64,000 nt of DNA from Zygaena filipendulae. Its lineage: Eukaryota; Arthropoda; Insecta; Lepidoptera; Zygaenidae. The stretch lies in the NCBI GenBank assembly GCA_907165275.2, contig OU015652.1:1689001-1753000 (forward strand), in the 5' to 3' direction. Under the pieces are notes generated by a model. It was not told the DNA's origin. It saw only the letters and a list, made by a program, of their open reading frames with translations, and did no database searches. Positions 35,732 through 47,834 of the stretch are shown piece after piece (position 1 is the stretch's first letter; the number at the start of each line of letters is the position of its first letter). Position numbers and translations under genes: made by a program.

Positions 35732-35910
35732 AGCCCCCCTAGCCAAGTTGACAGTCTACAATCGTTAACGCGTAGAAAATTAAGGAACGGAATCGTGATA
35801 CTAAACTAGCTTTTGATTGGACGATTTCACGTGAACGTGATACGTTACGATTTGTTCCTCAGTTTTATATGCGTTAAGGATTGTAGATTGTCAACTTGGC
35901 TAGGAGGGCT
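35732..35910. mobile_element. 179-bp foldback MITE
   Basis: Terminal inverted repeats AGCCCYCCTAGCCAAGTTGA plus CARTCTACAATC...TTAACGC on both sides. The interior (GATTTCACGTGAACGTGATA) is itself part-palindromic. A related left arm is at 49736. Confidence 0.85.
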
Positions 35911-36914
35911 CGTATCTATACAATATGTTGTAACTTGTAACCACATAGAACATTATTTATGTAAGAACGACTTTAATGGATCATAATTTAAGAATACATA
36001 AGAGAGAACGCTGTATGATTGAGATTAAAATGGGTCCTAATTTACATGATAAAAATATACAATTAGGTATGTGTTGCATAAAACTAGTAGGTAACATGTT
36101 ATAACAACCAAACGGGAAAGCTGTAAAAAAGGTTTAAAAATCTTTTAAAAGACATTTCTCGTTCAATATTATAAAAAAAAAAGAAACTTTTTGATAACAT
36201 TTCGACTTAGCATCTACTTTTCCAGGTAATTTTATATTATACTGCAAGAACGAAACGCATCCGGAATTTATCTACGTTCATACAAACCATGTTTCAAGTC
36301 TTTCAACCCAAGTTATTTTTGTTGACGAATTTAGAAAGGTATAAAATTATAATGGAAAAATTTACAGCTCTGTGGTATTTTATATTCGAACGAAAGTGGA
36401 TAGTACAGCACATAAAGAAGCACGTAATCACGGCTATAGACATACAAACGCACAAATTAGTGATGCTGATAAGACATGCATGATTGATGATGCATTCGAT
36501 GAACTATAATAGGTATAATATTATCTGTAGATCTTACTGCTTCATTCTTTTGTAATCTCGTCATATGAGTTATTTTTGAAAGAAACGTTATTATGTGTGC
36601 TGAGAATGCTTGAGGATTGGAGGGTGATGTGAACCGCTACTCACCTATATTTTCTCGTTTCCTTATAGGTATAAAATTTACATATTATATTATTTACAAA
36701 TTATTTACATATTATTATTTATATATTTAATTTTTGTAAAGAGTATTTTATATCGCCTATGCTATTGGATTGTTTTCTACTCAGTTTTCTACCAACCTGA
36801 ACTATCAAATACCTACTGCAACTGTCAATAGAACAATACCTACTCAATGAGGGTTTTCTACTATGTTTTGTACCATACGCAAATTGGTAAACATTTTCAA
36901 AACTTTCGTTAACA

Positions 36915-36986
36915 TCCGATATGGTCTAGTGGCTAGGATACCTGGCTCTCACCCAGGAGGCTCGGGTTCGATTCCCGGTATCGGAA
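36915..36986 (+). tRNA. tRNA-Glu(CTC), intact
   Basis: A 72-nt cloverleaf. The acceptor TCCGATA pairs perfectly with TATCGGA (36979-36985), with discriminator A at 36986. The D arm contains box A (TGGTCTAGTGGCTAGGA), the anticodon arm CCTGG-CTCTCAC-CCAGG gives anticodon CTC, and the T arm GGCTCGGGTTCGATTCCCGG supplies box B. There is no intron. A T6 run about four bases downstream is a pol III terminator. It decodes GAG. Confidence 0.95.
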
Positions 36987-36989
36987 TTG

Positions 36990-36997
36990 GTTTTTTG
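36990..36997 (+). terminator. pol III terminator of tRNA-Glu
   Basis: GGTTTTTTG just after the tRNA 3' end; runs of four or more T on the coding strand end RNA polymerase III transcripts. Confidence 0.75.
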
Positions 36998-37380
36998 TTA
37001 CACTTTTGGAACTTCGTTGCTACTTTTTTGTAAGGTACAAAGTATTAAGCGCTAAGAAATTAGAAAGGATTATTGGAAATTAAACAAATACGGAGGGGAA
37101 AAGTGTAAAACGCAGGTACGAAATATTATGACCTAGGTATATAATAGTAATTTCCTCGAGGAAATTATTATTCCCTCTGCGGCAATTTCGAATTTACCTC
37201 TGGATGTCTTACTTGTGCCGAGATTAAAGTGTCTTAAATGGTACGGAATTGTAGTCAGGACATTAGCTGTGCCAAGTCCAGTGGTTTTTATATGATGCGC
37301 GTTCAAACTAGCCAATAAACCGAGTTTTCCAATTATGTTCGAAATGATTGTTGGTTATCTTTTAACTCCCCCGTATTTTA

Positions 37381-37526
37381 AGCCCGCTCCACATTCACGC
37401 TTGCGCGTGAATCTTGCGAGAATCCGAGAAAACCTCGAGAACGTGACTGTGGATCCGATGTTCTCCGCCGTTTCTCGTGTTTTTCTCGCGTTCTCGCAAG
37501 ATTCTCGCGTGAATGTGGAGCGGGCT
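37381..37526. mobile_element. 146-bp CG-rich foldback MITE
   Basis: Arms AGCCCGCTCCACATTCACGC then CGTGAATCTTGCGAGAA, and mirror TTCTCGCAAGATTCTCGCGT then GAATGTGGAGCGGGCT. The left arm has a five-base insertion (TTGCG). The middle repeats CTCGCG and CTCGAG-like words. Confidence 0.88.
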
Positions 37527-37983
37527 TTATTATATTTTCTTATGTACCTAAAGGCACTTTAGAGTTTCATTAGTATGTATAGCAAGCAGTATAGCTAAAA
37601 CGCCACGGCCTGTTTGTAATTCTATTTCGTCACAATTATAATTCTCATAAAGTGTGAATTATAATCAAGTTTTTAAGCGCGTTAAACGTGTCATTGTCAT
37701 TGGACACGGCGAGTAGATTCTCGCAAATTGCGTATACCTACTATTGTAATAACAAAACGTTTACCTTAAAATTAAACAACATTGAATACGTTGACTTCGA
37801 AACTGGTATAGGTACCAATATGTTTTGTAATCGGCGGACTGGACAAACAAACGTATGGTAAAAGCAGAATCGCAACTTTCTAAGGGCTTTCAGTACCACT
37901 GTATAGGCTATTTGATACAGATTATTCGATAAATACTGAAGTAAAAGGGGGAAATACTTTTGTGAGATGAACTTTATAACTTT

Positions 37984-38256
37984 GCTAGCTGTTCCCCGCG
38001 GTTTCACCCTAAATTTTTTGTGTACCTACCTACCCTTGACAACGTAGGTATAGGAGGTGTAGTATGCAAAATTAAATGTAGTTTCTTCCACGTTAATTTC
38101 GAAATTCCCGCGGGAATCCCGAGATAAAAAGTAGCCTATGTCCTTCTCTGTACCCATGACAACACGTATGCAAATTTCGTGGTGATCGGTTGAGACGTTT
38201 AGCCGTGAAAGCGTACAAACAAACAAACTCACTTTCGCATTTATAATATTAGTAAG
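37984..38256 (-). repeat. two joined family A copies
   Basis: GCTAGCTGTTCCCCGCGGTT and TCACCC, then unrelated TACCTACCTACC, then a second restart CACGTTAATTTCGAAATTCC and a complete tail to TTTATAATATTAGTAAGG. Looks like one copy with an internal duplication or two overlapping insertions. Confidence 0.75.
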
Positions 38257-39976
38257 GATATAGGTACATAGATAGATAGATAATATATTTTTTATCACAA
38301 CAAAGACATGGTGAAATGACATAATATGGTATTTTTTTTATGAGACTTACCATATTAAGGAAAATTTTGATGATATCGATCTGAAAGTTAAAGAGATCAA
38401 GCTTTAGTAACAATTAACATATCATTGGCTAAAGTTTCTGTAAATGACTAAAGTAGTACGCATCTACCCATTACCTATACTATATACCTACCTAAGTAAT
38501 GTTATCCTAACAGTAAGATGCTCGAAGAATATTAATAATATCGGGCATGGTTTACCAAGAATTTAAAATCACCTTCGATTTCAAAACGCAGCCGACTCTA
38601 TACATATTCAATTATTTTCTACCTCTAAATACCTACCTACCTACTGATATGGTTTTATGAATATAAACTTCATTATCTACACCACAAGGTGGTTATTTGA
38701 AGACCTTACATATAGAAAAACAATAAGCAGCATGTAGGTACCTAGTAAATATGATAAGAGGACATTCGACAATCACAAATTCACAATTCAGTATTCACAA
38801 CTATCCTTCAACAGGCCTGAAACATGTCTATAGTGATAGATAGAGCTGAGGATATCTTAATGATTACTAACGGTTTAACTGACGTTTAAAGTTTAAATAG
38901 AACTTACCACAAAAAGCGGAAAGAAACATCCATTGATAAAACTTAACTGTAACATCTATCCCTTTATCGTTCTTAATAAAGAGAAGATCCAATTTCATAA
39001 TACAAAAATAACTAAACACACAAAATCCAGTATGTCACTTCACAGCCTTGCTTCACAGGACCCATGAAGAAAAATATGTTAGCAGAGAAAAAAACTGGCG
39101 CGACTGCGCTCGCGCGCTGTCAACCGAGAACTAAAGGAGATAGGCTCCATAAAAAGGCTGTAGTAGAGAAATAGATACAGTGCCAAACAAAATATTAACA
39201 ATCAAATAATTACAGAAAATTGATTCTGATTAGCCACAACATCATTTAATGTAAAAATTTATATACCTACGACTCCGTGCCTATCTACCTAATAGGATTC
39301 GAGAACTACTGAGAAGTTCGTTGAAGGTGAGTGACCTCAAGGATGGTTTTGGTCGAATCGTGGGCAGAAAATTGTTCAAGTATAGCGTTGTTTTTATTTG
39401 AAAGTCACAAATATGGAATAACAATTTCGCCGCACTTATTTTTGGTCTGAGCTTATTCATAAATAAATAGGCGATAGCTGAATAGACAGAACATTATACA
39501 GAATGACAACGCGACGACGGGGTCAGCAGAAAAGTGGACCCTGACATTGACCTGACCTAAAAAAGTGCAGCACAATAAAAATAAGTATTATTTACGCGAC
39601 TACTGTAAGTGAATACAAAGCAATAAATATCAATAGAACACAAGTGAACAAATTGAAACTAAAATCTTTATTTTGCGAAAACAGTTAAGACATAAGGCTC
39701 TAAATTGTGACGATATAGGCGAAGACAATTTATCAGTTTAAGTTTTATTTTTGTTATTTTAAGGAACGTACTAAATACATGAGCTGAGAATAAGAGTCCA
39801 CAAAACACAGCAAAACTCAAAACAAACAGACAACCGTTGCCTGAGCCAAATTCTCAAACACCGCATCGAGGACAAGCATTGTCTCCGAGCTGGGGTTTAA
39901 TTAGCCAACAGATGCCGCAGGAAAATATGTATATAAGCTACCATAATATTATGTGACCAGTGAAGTAGGTATCTAA
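38257..39976. other. no gene seen
   Basis: No frame above 100 codons, no RNA gene recognised. Confidence 0.45.
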
Positions 39977-40131
39977 CACGGAACAGACAATAACTGATAG
40001 AAGGGACATCAACTTAGTTTAGTATGAAAACAGGTGAAAACCACTGTCGTCAGGTGATTTTTGCTCTAACTTCCTTTGCAAGTGGCGCGTCTGCCCCGCC
40101 TACATGTCATCTCTATTTAACTTATTTTCTA
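39977..40131 (+). repeat. repeat family C, copy 2, internally deleted
   Basis: GGAACAGACAATAACTGATA, AGTTTAGTATGAAAACAGGT, then directly CTCTAACTTCCTTTGCAA and GCGCGTCTGCCCCGCCTACA. About 170 bp of the middle, present at 2228 and 51152, is missing. Confidence 0.75.
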
Positions 40132-41650
40132 CGTGGTAGGTATCTAATTTAGGTTGTTAGTGCTCAAGTGGATAGTTTCTTAAGACAGAATGGCTTAGTA
40201 CCTACAAGATTCTATTAACATATACGAGCAAAGACATTTTATTGCCATGATTGTTTTTCCCGATTTAGAAACATCATAAAACAGTGAAACACTCTTGCAA
40301 ATATGTTTCTTCAAATATTTTTCATAATTATCTTCAAGGGCAAGATACGGAGTACAATAAATATAAAGTGATCAAGTATAACAGTTCAGTAACATTTCCG
40401 GTAGGTATGGTATGCCGAATTGGATATTTTTTTTGTAATTACACAGCGACAAATTTTAATGCATCTTTTTAATTAATGTATGATGCAATTTCTTCTGAAC
40501 GAAATAGGAAACGCTCGTGAGAGATACTTAACAATTAAAACCAAAATGTCAGATAATTAATTTAATGAGTTAATTAAAACGCGTCATTTGAAATGGAAAA
40601 ATAAGTACCTACCAAAGCAAAGAACGCTGTTGATAGCTGAAGACCCAATATTATAAAGGTTTTACATGTTATCCACGTATGGAGTTAGACAGAGAGAAGG
40701 TAATCACTAGTTAGACAGCACTCAGAAGAATAAAGACAGCAGCACAATTTCTTTTACTTTCTTCTTTTTATTGGCTTTCGCACATAATGTATTTAGCCAG
40801 TTTCAAGCAAAATAATTTAGTTAAATGCACAAATTAGCGTTTAGCATCGTTGTACGGTTTAAACTTGTAGACCATGGTACTGAAAAGTCCACTTTCTCGG
40901 AGCTCTTGGAGGAAACCGAAGAATTAAGCTCGAAATGTCACTGTAAAAAATATTATCCAATACAGCACATTATAACATAACAAAATCCACTTTTAACAAT
41001 TTTTTATCGACATGAAAATAAATGACCGAAACACCATCTTTGATTGCCGCCAAAAAACTCAGCACAATTTCTAGGTAGATAAGTAGGTAGGTATGTGAAA
41101 AAATTTCTAAATCATATTTCTCTCTACATATTATATCCGCAAAGGTGCAATAAGTAATCTTGACGCAAGACGCAACAGATTTACATAAAGCTATTGACAA
41201 TAAGAGAAGTGGATGATTAAGTGATACTGAAAAAAAAAAACAAAAGACATCACAATGGGTGGTGTTACGCGGCACTTGTTACATTATAGCGAGAATAAAA
41301 AATCTATTTGACGATGGAAAGTGAAATGAGAAATGTTCCCACAGTCGTGACAAATCTCATTTTAACTAAATAGTGAAACAATGAAAACATGGCGAGTCTA
41401 TCAGGTGATGTAATCGTTTCGTAATAAGTATGAGAATTAGGAGATAAGTAAGTGGAAATCAGAAGTCGGGTGAAAGATAACAATGTAACTTGTTTATGTT
41501 ATGTACCTAGATTGAAGGAAACTAGGTCACGCATAAAACGTCCTTCGTCTAAAAAGTTAAATTATTCGATGTTTACAAACTAATTACAAACCTAATAAAA
41601 TTAAGATCGTTTCTGTAGTCACTATGTCGTCCATAAACTTGAAAATTGTG
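40132..41650. other. no gene seen
   Basis: Short frames only. Confidence 0.45.
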
Positions 41651-41864
41651 CTGATGACTGATGGATCAACGCACAGCCTAAACCGCTGATTGTAGAGACC
41701 TGAAACTTGGAGAGTGTGTTCTTTGTATGACGTAGGAATTCGATAAGAAAAGATTTTTTAAAATTCAACCCCTAAGGGGATGAAAAGGGGTTGAAAAGTT
41801 TGTATGGAACAATTCCGCGGGAACTTCGAAATTATCGCGAGTGAAACCGCGCGGGATAGCTAGT
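41651..41864 (+). repeat. family A relative, tandem unit 1
   Basis: Begins CTGATGACTGATGGATCAAC, contains CACAGCCTAAACCGCTGATT and GAGACCTGAAACTTGGAG, then ATTCCGCGGGAACTTCG and ends CCGCGCGGGATAGCTAGT. Unit 2 follows after 23 bp. Confidence 0.85.
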
Positions 41865-41887
41865 CTATTGTATAAAATGCTTTCTCC

Positions 41888-42101
41888 TGAATGACCGATG
41901 GAACAAAGCACAGCCTAAACCGCTGATTGTAGAGACCTGAAACTTGGAGGGTATGTTCTTTGTATGACGTAGGCATCCGATAAGAGTGGAATTTCTGAAA
42001 TGTTACCCCTGAGGGGGTGGAAAAGGGGGGCAAAGTTTATATGGAACAATTCCGCGGGAACTCCGAAATTATCGCGGGCGAAACCGCGCGGGACAGCTAG
42101 T
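41888..42101 (+). repeat. family A relative, tandem unit 2
   Basis: Same 5' block and 3' end as unit 1, offset 237 bp, about 88% alike by eye. Ends CCGCGCGGGACAGCTAGT. Confidence 0.85.
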
Positions 42102-42114
42102 CTTTTTATAAATA

Positions 42115-42320
42115 ACTAGCTGTCCTCCGCAGTTTCATTCACGGTTATTTCGGAGTTCCTGCGGGAATTCCAGGATAAACTACACCTATAAGGTGTTAAT
42201 TATCCTCTGGAATCACTATCTATTGGTGAAAACCGCAATGAAAATCCGTTCAGTAGTTTCTGAGTTTATCGGGAACAGACAGACAGACGCGGCGGAGGGC
42301 TTTGTTTTATAATGTAAGGA
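42115..42320 (-). repeat. family A repeat
   Basis: ACTAGCTGTCCTCCGCAGTT, GAGTTCCTGCGGGAATTCC, ATCCGTTCAGTAGTTTCTGA, right end TTTATAATGTAAGGA. Separated by 13 bp from the end of the tandem pair. Confidence 0.8.
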
Positions 42321-42453
42321 TGGTTAATCAAGATCTTTAGTTGTCTCACCACATAAGCTAAAGCTTTGTTTGTAATTAATATGAGACAAAATGTTAATTT
42401 TTTTTATTTATTTATTTATCCACAAATACACATAGGTATTACATCTTATACCT

Positions 42454-42640
42454 ACTAATGTGAAAGTGTGGATGTTTGGATGTTTGTTACTCAATCACGC
42501 AAAAACGGCTCAACGGATTTGGATGAAATTTGGCATGCATGTTGTCAGGGGTACAGAGAATGACATAGGGTACTTTTTATTCTGGAATTCCCACGGGAAC
42601 TCCGAAATTACCGCGGGTGAAACTGTGGGGCACAGCTAGT
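42454..42640 (+). repeat. family A repeat, GTGGATGTTTGGATG subtype
   Basis: ACTAATGTGAAAGTGTGGAT, CACGCAAAAACGGCTCAACG, GGCATGCATGTTGTCAGGGG, end GTGGGGCACAGCTAGT. Forms an inverted pair with 42836-43028. Confidence 0.85.
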
Positions 42641-42835
42641 ATATACAATAAAATAACATTTCCATTTTCCAGTCTCTTGGAGAGTAATGAGACTTGAAAG
42701 TAAGCTGGACTGAAAGTGGTCTCGATATCAACGGATTTATATTTTTATACCTATTTTTATCAATAAAATCCAATTCATAAACTATGAGTAGATAATATAA
42801 CCCACAGGGATACAAACCAAGCATTCTCAGTTTTT

Positions 42836-43028
42836 TGCCCCGCCATTTCAACCGCGGTAATTTCAGAGTTCCCGCGGGAATTGCGGGATAAAAAGTACCC
42901 TATATCCTTCTCTGTACCCCTGATAACGTACATGCCAAATTTCATCCAAATCTGTTCAGCCGTTTTTGCGTGACGATTGAGTAACAAACATCCAAACATC
43001 CACACTTTCACATTTATAATATTAGTAG
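42836..43028 (-). repeat. family A repeat, same subtype, inverted
   Basis: Reverse complement of the 42454 subtype: AACATCCAAACATCCACACT near the right end, then ATTTATAATATTAGTAG. Left end is eroded (TGCCCCGCCATTTCA). Confidence 0.85.
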
Positions 43029-43049
43029 ATTACAATAAATGTATAAAAT

Positions 43050-43243
43050 TAGTTGTTCCCCGTGGTTTCACCCGCGAAAATTTCGGAGTTCCCGTAAGAA
43101 TTCCGGAATAAAACTTTGCCTATGTCCTGCTCTTTACCCCTGACAACGAATATGCAAAATTGAATGATGAACGGTTAAGCCGGCGTGAGGCGTTGAGGCG
43201 TGAATACGTAGATATCAAACGAACAAACAAACTCAATTTTCAT
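43050..43243 (-). repeat. family A repeat
   Basis: AGTTGTTCCCCGTGGTTTCA, CGGAGTTCCCGTAAGAATTC; right end decayed. Starts 21 bp after the previous copy. Confidence 0.78.
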
Positions 43244-43626
43244 TCACGTACCTACCTACCTACTTGCGTATAGACTGAACATATTCGAATTTATCAAAAT
43301 CGTCAATAATAATTAAGTAAGTGTTTAAAAAAATTTAATCATGTATGAGATAAACATAATTTAATGTTTAATGAACAGCTGTTCAAACCACACATCGCTA
43401 CATCCAACTTCCAAGGTTGCTGATCAAAAATGTGGTTTGACCGCTTCTTTAAATGTCATCGATGCAGCCTATTCGCGTAGCCAAAGAAATATTTGAACGA
43501 GAAAAAAAAGGCTCATAAAGCACGAGCATTTAAAAATAGCCCAACTACAGATGTCAAGAAATCACAGGTTTTGCTAGTGCTAAATAATCGCAATCATTCA
43601 GACAACCTTATTTATCTACTGTGGCT

Positions 43627-43695
43627 GTGCATTTCACCCGCACCGCAGTTTCAGCCGCGATAAGTTGGGAGTTCCCGTGGGGAACCCGGGAAAAG
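43627..43695 (-). repeat. family A fragment
   Basis: Only the 3' module is left: CACCGCAGTTTCAGCCGCGA, GGGAGTTCCCGTGGGGAACC. Confidence 0.6.
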
Positions 43696-44202
43696 TGGAA
43701 GCTGTCTAAACATGATTTATTAATCACAAAGTCGCTATTTTCCTGATTGAAACTGAAATATTATGATAACAACAAAAGTTACATAATTGCCCTACTGAAA
43801 GCATAATGCAAAAAATTATTTCGTTGTGTCACACCACACCCGCCTGTGCTAATCAAACATCTTCAAAAAATATATACAACAATTGTCATACTTTTCGATA
43901 TTTTTAAGGCCAACGCGTTCTTATCTTGAATAGACTTGTCTTTAAGAAAGGTTGAGTCATCGGAATCGAGAAGATATTTGATATTCTATGTTGTATAAAA
44001 AAAATAAAATAGATTAGCTAGTAAACACGTTCCTTTGAATTTCTGATGAAGTTTCTTTCGAGCAGCAAATGTTATAGGATGAATCATACGATAACGGGAT
44101 CGGGAGTGCAAACTGGTTGGAGTTTATTTTGTCCTTTACCACTAGTGTTGGATTGGTGGTGGGTACCAGTTGGTACGACGTGCGAAATTAATTAGGGCCT
44201 TA

Positions 44203-44565
44203 TAAACCGACTTCAAAAAGGAGTAGATTTTCAATGGACATGTTGACTAATTTTTATTTTTCAGTCTGTCTTGTAGATTATTAAAAAATATTGGATACGT
44301 ATTTTTTCTTCTTTTACGTAATCCAAAAATAACGGCGATATATTGAGTTGAAATTTCACGTGACGTCACTATTCGGACAGTTTGTATGGCGGTTTCAGCT
44401 GTTAGTGACGTCACGACCCCCCTCACCCTAAACTTTAATGCGCTTTATCTCTGTATATTTTAATTTATTTGAAAAAGCAAAAAATACGTGTCTATTGTTT
44501 TTTTATTATCTAACTGACGGACTAATTAGAATTTTGATTTTCAAAAGTAGTCCACATCCCCATTC
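44203..44565 (+). repeat. foldback repeat family B, copy 3, fullest
   Basis: Begins TAAACCGACTTCAAAAAGGA (a head shared in part with family D) and then follows 2881-3200 throughout. Inverted arms as described there, with CACGTGACGTCACTA and TAGTGACGTCACG facing each other in the centre. Confidence 0.78.
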
Positions 44566-44859
44566 ATTTGTTTTGTTTTATGTATGTTAGGTACGCTATT
44601 TTTCCACCACTGATTTTATATGTACTTATAGATAAATTAAACAGACCTTTTTACGCTTGATGAAAACTTAAGTCACTTTTTGTTGCAAAAGTAATTTATC
44701 TATAATATAATATATAACTTGCAATAATATGTATTTAAGTTTAAACATTAAAAAAATATTTCCAAAATAAAACGATCGAGAGAAATGTAAAGTAGTTTTA
44801 TCACCTATCAAATGAATTTCAGTGGAAGGAGCGGGGGACAGCTGTTTGGTGTATGGTAT

Positions 44860-44955
44860 TGTAATTTAGGTCTTGGAATAGAACATATAGAGGGTACATT
44901 TCAGAGTTCCCAAGTGAATTTTGAGATTGACGCTGGTAAAACCGGGGAAGAGGGA
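44860..44955 (+). repeat. decayed family A repeat
   Basis: TTTAGGTCTTGGAATAGAAC, AGAGGGTACATTTCAGAGTT, GATTGACGCTGGTAAAACCG. Same decayed subtype as 28188. Confidence 0.5.
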
Positions 44956-45009
44956 ATAACTAAGTCTACAATTTGAAAACAACAAGGTGTTTGACAGCAC
45001 ACCAGTGAA

Positions 45010-45260
45010 ATACTGAATCTGCGGAGCTAGGATGCGCAACATGATATGTTTATCGAACGAAAGATAAAATTGTCGACACGACAAATATTTGTGGGCGTCG
45101 AAGCAAAAAAGTGCAGTAGTGGGGTATTGAGTTAAGACTAGATTCGGTTAAACATTTTTTACCACTGGTAGACAAAACGATATATTATGTCGACGAGAAT
45201 CGATAAAATGGCTCGATAAAATTTTATCATGTTGCGCATCCTAGCTCCACAGGTCAGATT
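45010..45260. mobile_element. ~250-bp foldback element
   Basis: GGAGCTAGGATGCGCAACAT then GAT at 45023-45045 is repeated inverted and perfect at 45226-45248, and the arms continue outward (GAATCTG / CAGATTCG) and inward (TTATCGA, TGTCGAC) with mismatches. No coding sequence. Confidence 0.8.
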
Positions 45261-47660
45261 CGACGCACAGTACCAAACATGACTTCATTGTGTGCTCGGT
45301 GCAAACGCATTATGAATGTTGATAAGTTGGGTGATAAGATAATCGTAGTGTTTTGAGGTGGTGAACAATTATCGAGAGAACATCAACTGGTTTTCAAACA
45401 AATACGCCATAGGGTATTACGCAATACAATAGTGCTTTCACCAGTTTAACACAACCCTTGTGTAAACTTTTCTATTATAGTTGTTATACGCTCACCTGTC
45501 AATGTTTATGAAGGAGAAGTAAAAACGAAAGTTATCGGCAATTTGAAAGCGACAAACGATATGGAAGGTGCCGACTGCTGATAATTGATCCAAGTAATTC
45601 AAACGGTGTTGACACACGTATTTTGCGTGCGTGTTGGACGGTGTTTGCGGTTGGTGACGCGCGACGAATGGCAATGCAGGACTCGAAACTAGAATGTCCT
45701 TGCGCGGGAGTCGAAAGCTATGTTAGGTTTGTTTTGTAACAATGTACCAGTGATGGGGTGTCCGGTGCATATATGATTTGGATTCTTTTTAAACGATTAT
45801 GCTTGCTCGCGGTCCATTATAGCAAAAAAAGGGAATCGCCTAATTTTAAAGACTGATCGTGATGAAGAGAGTGAGGTTTTTTTGAACATGTAAATTATGA
45901 ATGATAAAATTACAGCTTATACGTTACGTATAGAGATTAATGTTACGTATCTACCTACATAGATCTTGATCTCTATCAATGTGTCTCAATAAATTATAAT
46001 TGATTCTTTAATTTGGATATACATTTCCTTGCCATACTGGTAGGTAATACTACTACTTACATAAGTAATTTTGTAAACAAAACAAAGAGGATTCTGCATA
46101 CGATTCAATTTCAACAACCGTACACTAACTAACCTACTTCCAGTTTATTAAAACTCATTAACATGAACAAAGCTTCCATTGAATAAGAAAGAGATGTTAT
46201 CCAGTTATGAAATCTCAAATCAGTGAAGTATTACCTACGCTGAATTTCGCACATTCATGTCACAAAAACAAAGCGAACACTGAGCATTTGAGAAAGAAAG
46301 TCAACAAACCTTCGGGTTTTTAACCTTATAATGTCGTCAGTGCAGGCACGTGTGGCGACAAACGATCGCTTGAGGCCCAACCTTAAATGCGTGACACCAT
46401 ATTATGGAGTGGAGACGCGATTTGCTACTCATACTGCTTAGGTTATCCGCAAACGGATGTTTTCTTCTCTAGTTCATTTAAAAAATAATTGAGGCAGCGT
46501 CATAACTTTTCCTTTATATATTGTAATATCTATTATATTAACATTACTAATGTTATTGAATTAAATTTGGGCTCCCATTTAAAAATCAATTAAAATTAAT
46601 CCACTTCACAACATTCTAATTGATGTTATTTAAATTTTGTAAATTAATACTACCTACTTAGGTGTAAGGAAATATCTAAAATAAAATTTTTCTTCTTCTT
46701 CTTCTTTTCTTCTTCTTCTTCTTCTTATAAGTGAAAACATATAGCTCAACACATATAAATGTTGATCTAAAATCTGTTGATAATAACAGTGCACGAGAAA
46801 ATAAAAATATCGCATTAAACAAAGTGTGACAAGGTACACTAGGTTAAGATTGTATAAGAATAAATAGGATTGTGTGTAGGTGAACTTAATATGAAGACAA
46901 TAGGAACATGGCTTGAAAAACAAGTGGCATAAACAATATGTAGGTAACGGTCCTACGTTTTGAATCTGCTGTCGAACTTTTAGTTTTACTAAGTACCTGG
47001 CTGATTTTTGGTAACTCCATGCGTCCTGCGTCCATTTGGTACTCCAACTGTTGAATCCACAGCTCGGCCACAGATAATATCTTCAATAGCAAGTAGGTAC
47101 GGTTATGTTTCAAACAACCATTTTAGTGAACCGATGGCGATAAAACAAAATGTTTTGTTTGATGTTTTTTATACTAGGTATTGTATAAAAAAGGCAATTG
47201 AGAAGATCCCGTACAAGAGGCCGTTTTGCTTGATAGGTACACGTTACAGAGACAAAACTCTAAAATATATTATTTCGAATTTTGCTGATGATATTTATTT
47301 TTATTATGGGTTCATTATAATAGTATGTTCTAACATATTATCTACTTTGGCATTTAATGATTGGCGTGATACAAAGGCGTGGTAAAACCGAGGGGTTCCG
47401 AGGGCATAGCTGTTATTTGCAATTCTTTTAAAACTGGAAACTATTATTATATTAGGTACCTACTATAAAAGAAGCTAAGCTAAAAATGTTGTATTTCATT
47501 TCAAAACAGTGGATATTTTAACTTAAGTTATTATTTCACCACGATTGGGTTTACGTTCAAAGTAGCCTCCAAGAAATAGAGAATAAGTTGAATAACCAAA
47601 ACATAAAAAGAACTTCACCAATCTTAATGGTCCTTCTTGATATTTTGCTAGGTGTGTTAT
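45261..47660. other. no gene seen
   Basis: A (CTT)n microsatellite lies at about 46690-46727. Frames at 46654-46923 and 47008-47385 are low-complexity or lack recognisable content. Confidence 0.45.
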
Positions 47661-47834
47661 CTTTATGAATAAAAATGAATGTTTGTATGTCTGTCCCATG
47701 GTCTGTCCTCTAAGCGTTTCGAAACCATTGGTCCGATTGTGATGAAAGTTTTGCGGGTTGCTGCCTGCTGCCCGAGTCCGCAAAGGTTCCTGATCCCAAA
47801 ACTCATGCGGGTGAAACCGCGGGGCACAGCTAGT
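47661..47834 (+). repeat. family A repeat
   Basis: Opens ATGAATAAAAATGAATGTTT like 11559, and ends GGGTGAAACCGCGGGGCACA then GCTAGT. Confidence 0.8.

Noticed and set aside
47008..47385. 125-codon plus-strand frame
   Set aside because: No recognisable domain, AT-rich composition typical of spacer, and no splice or polyadenylation context that I could support.
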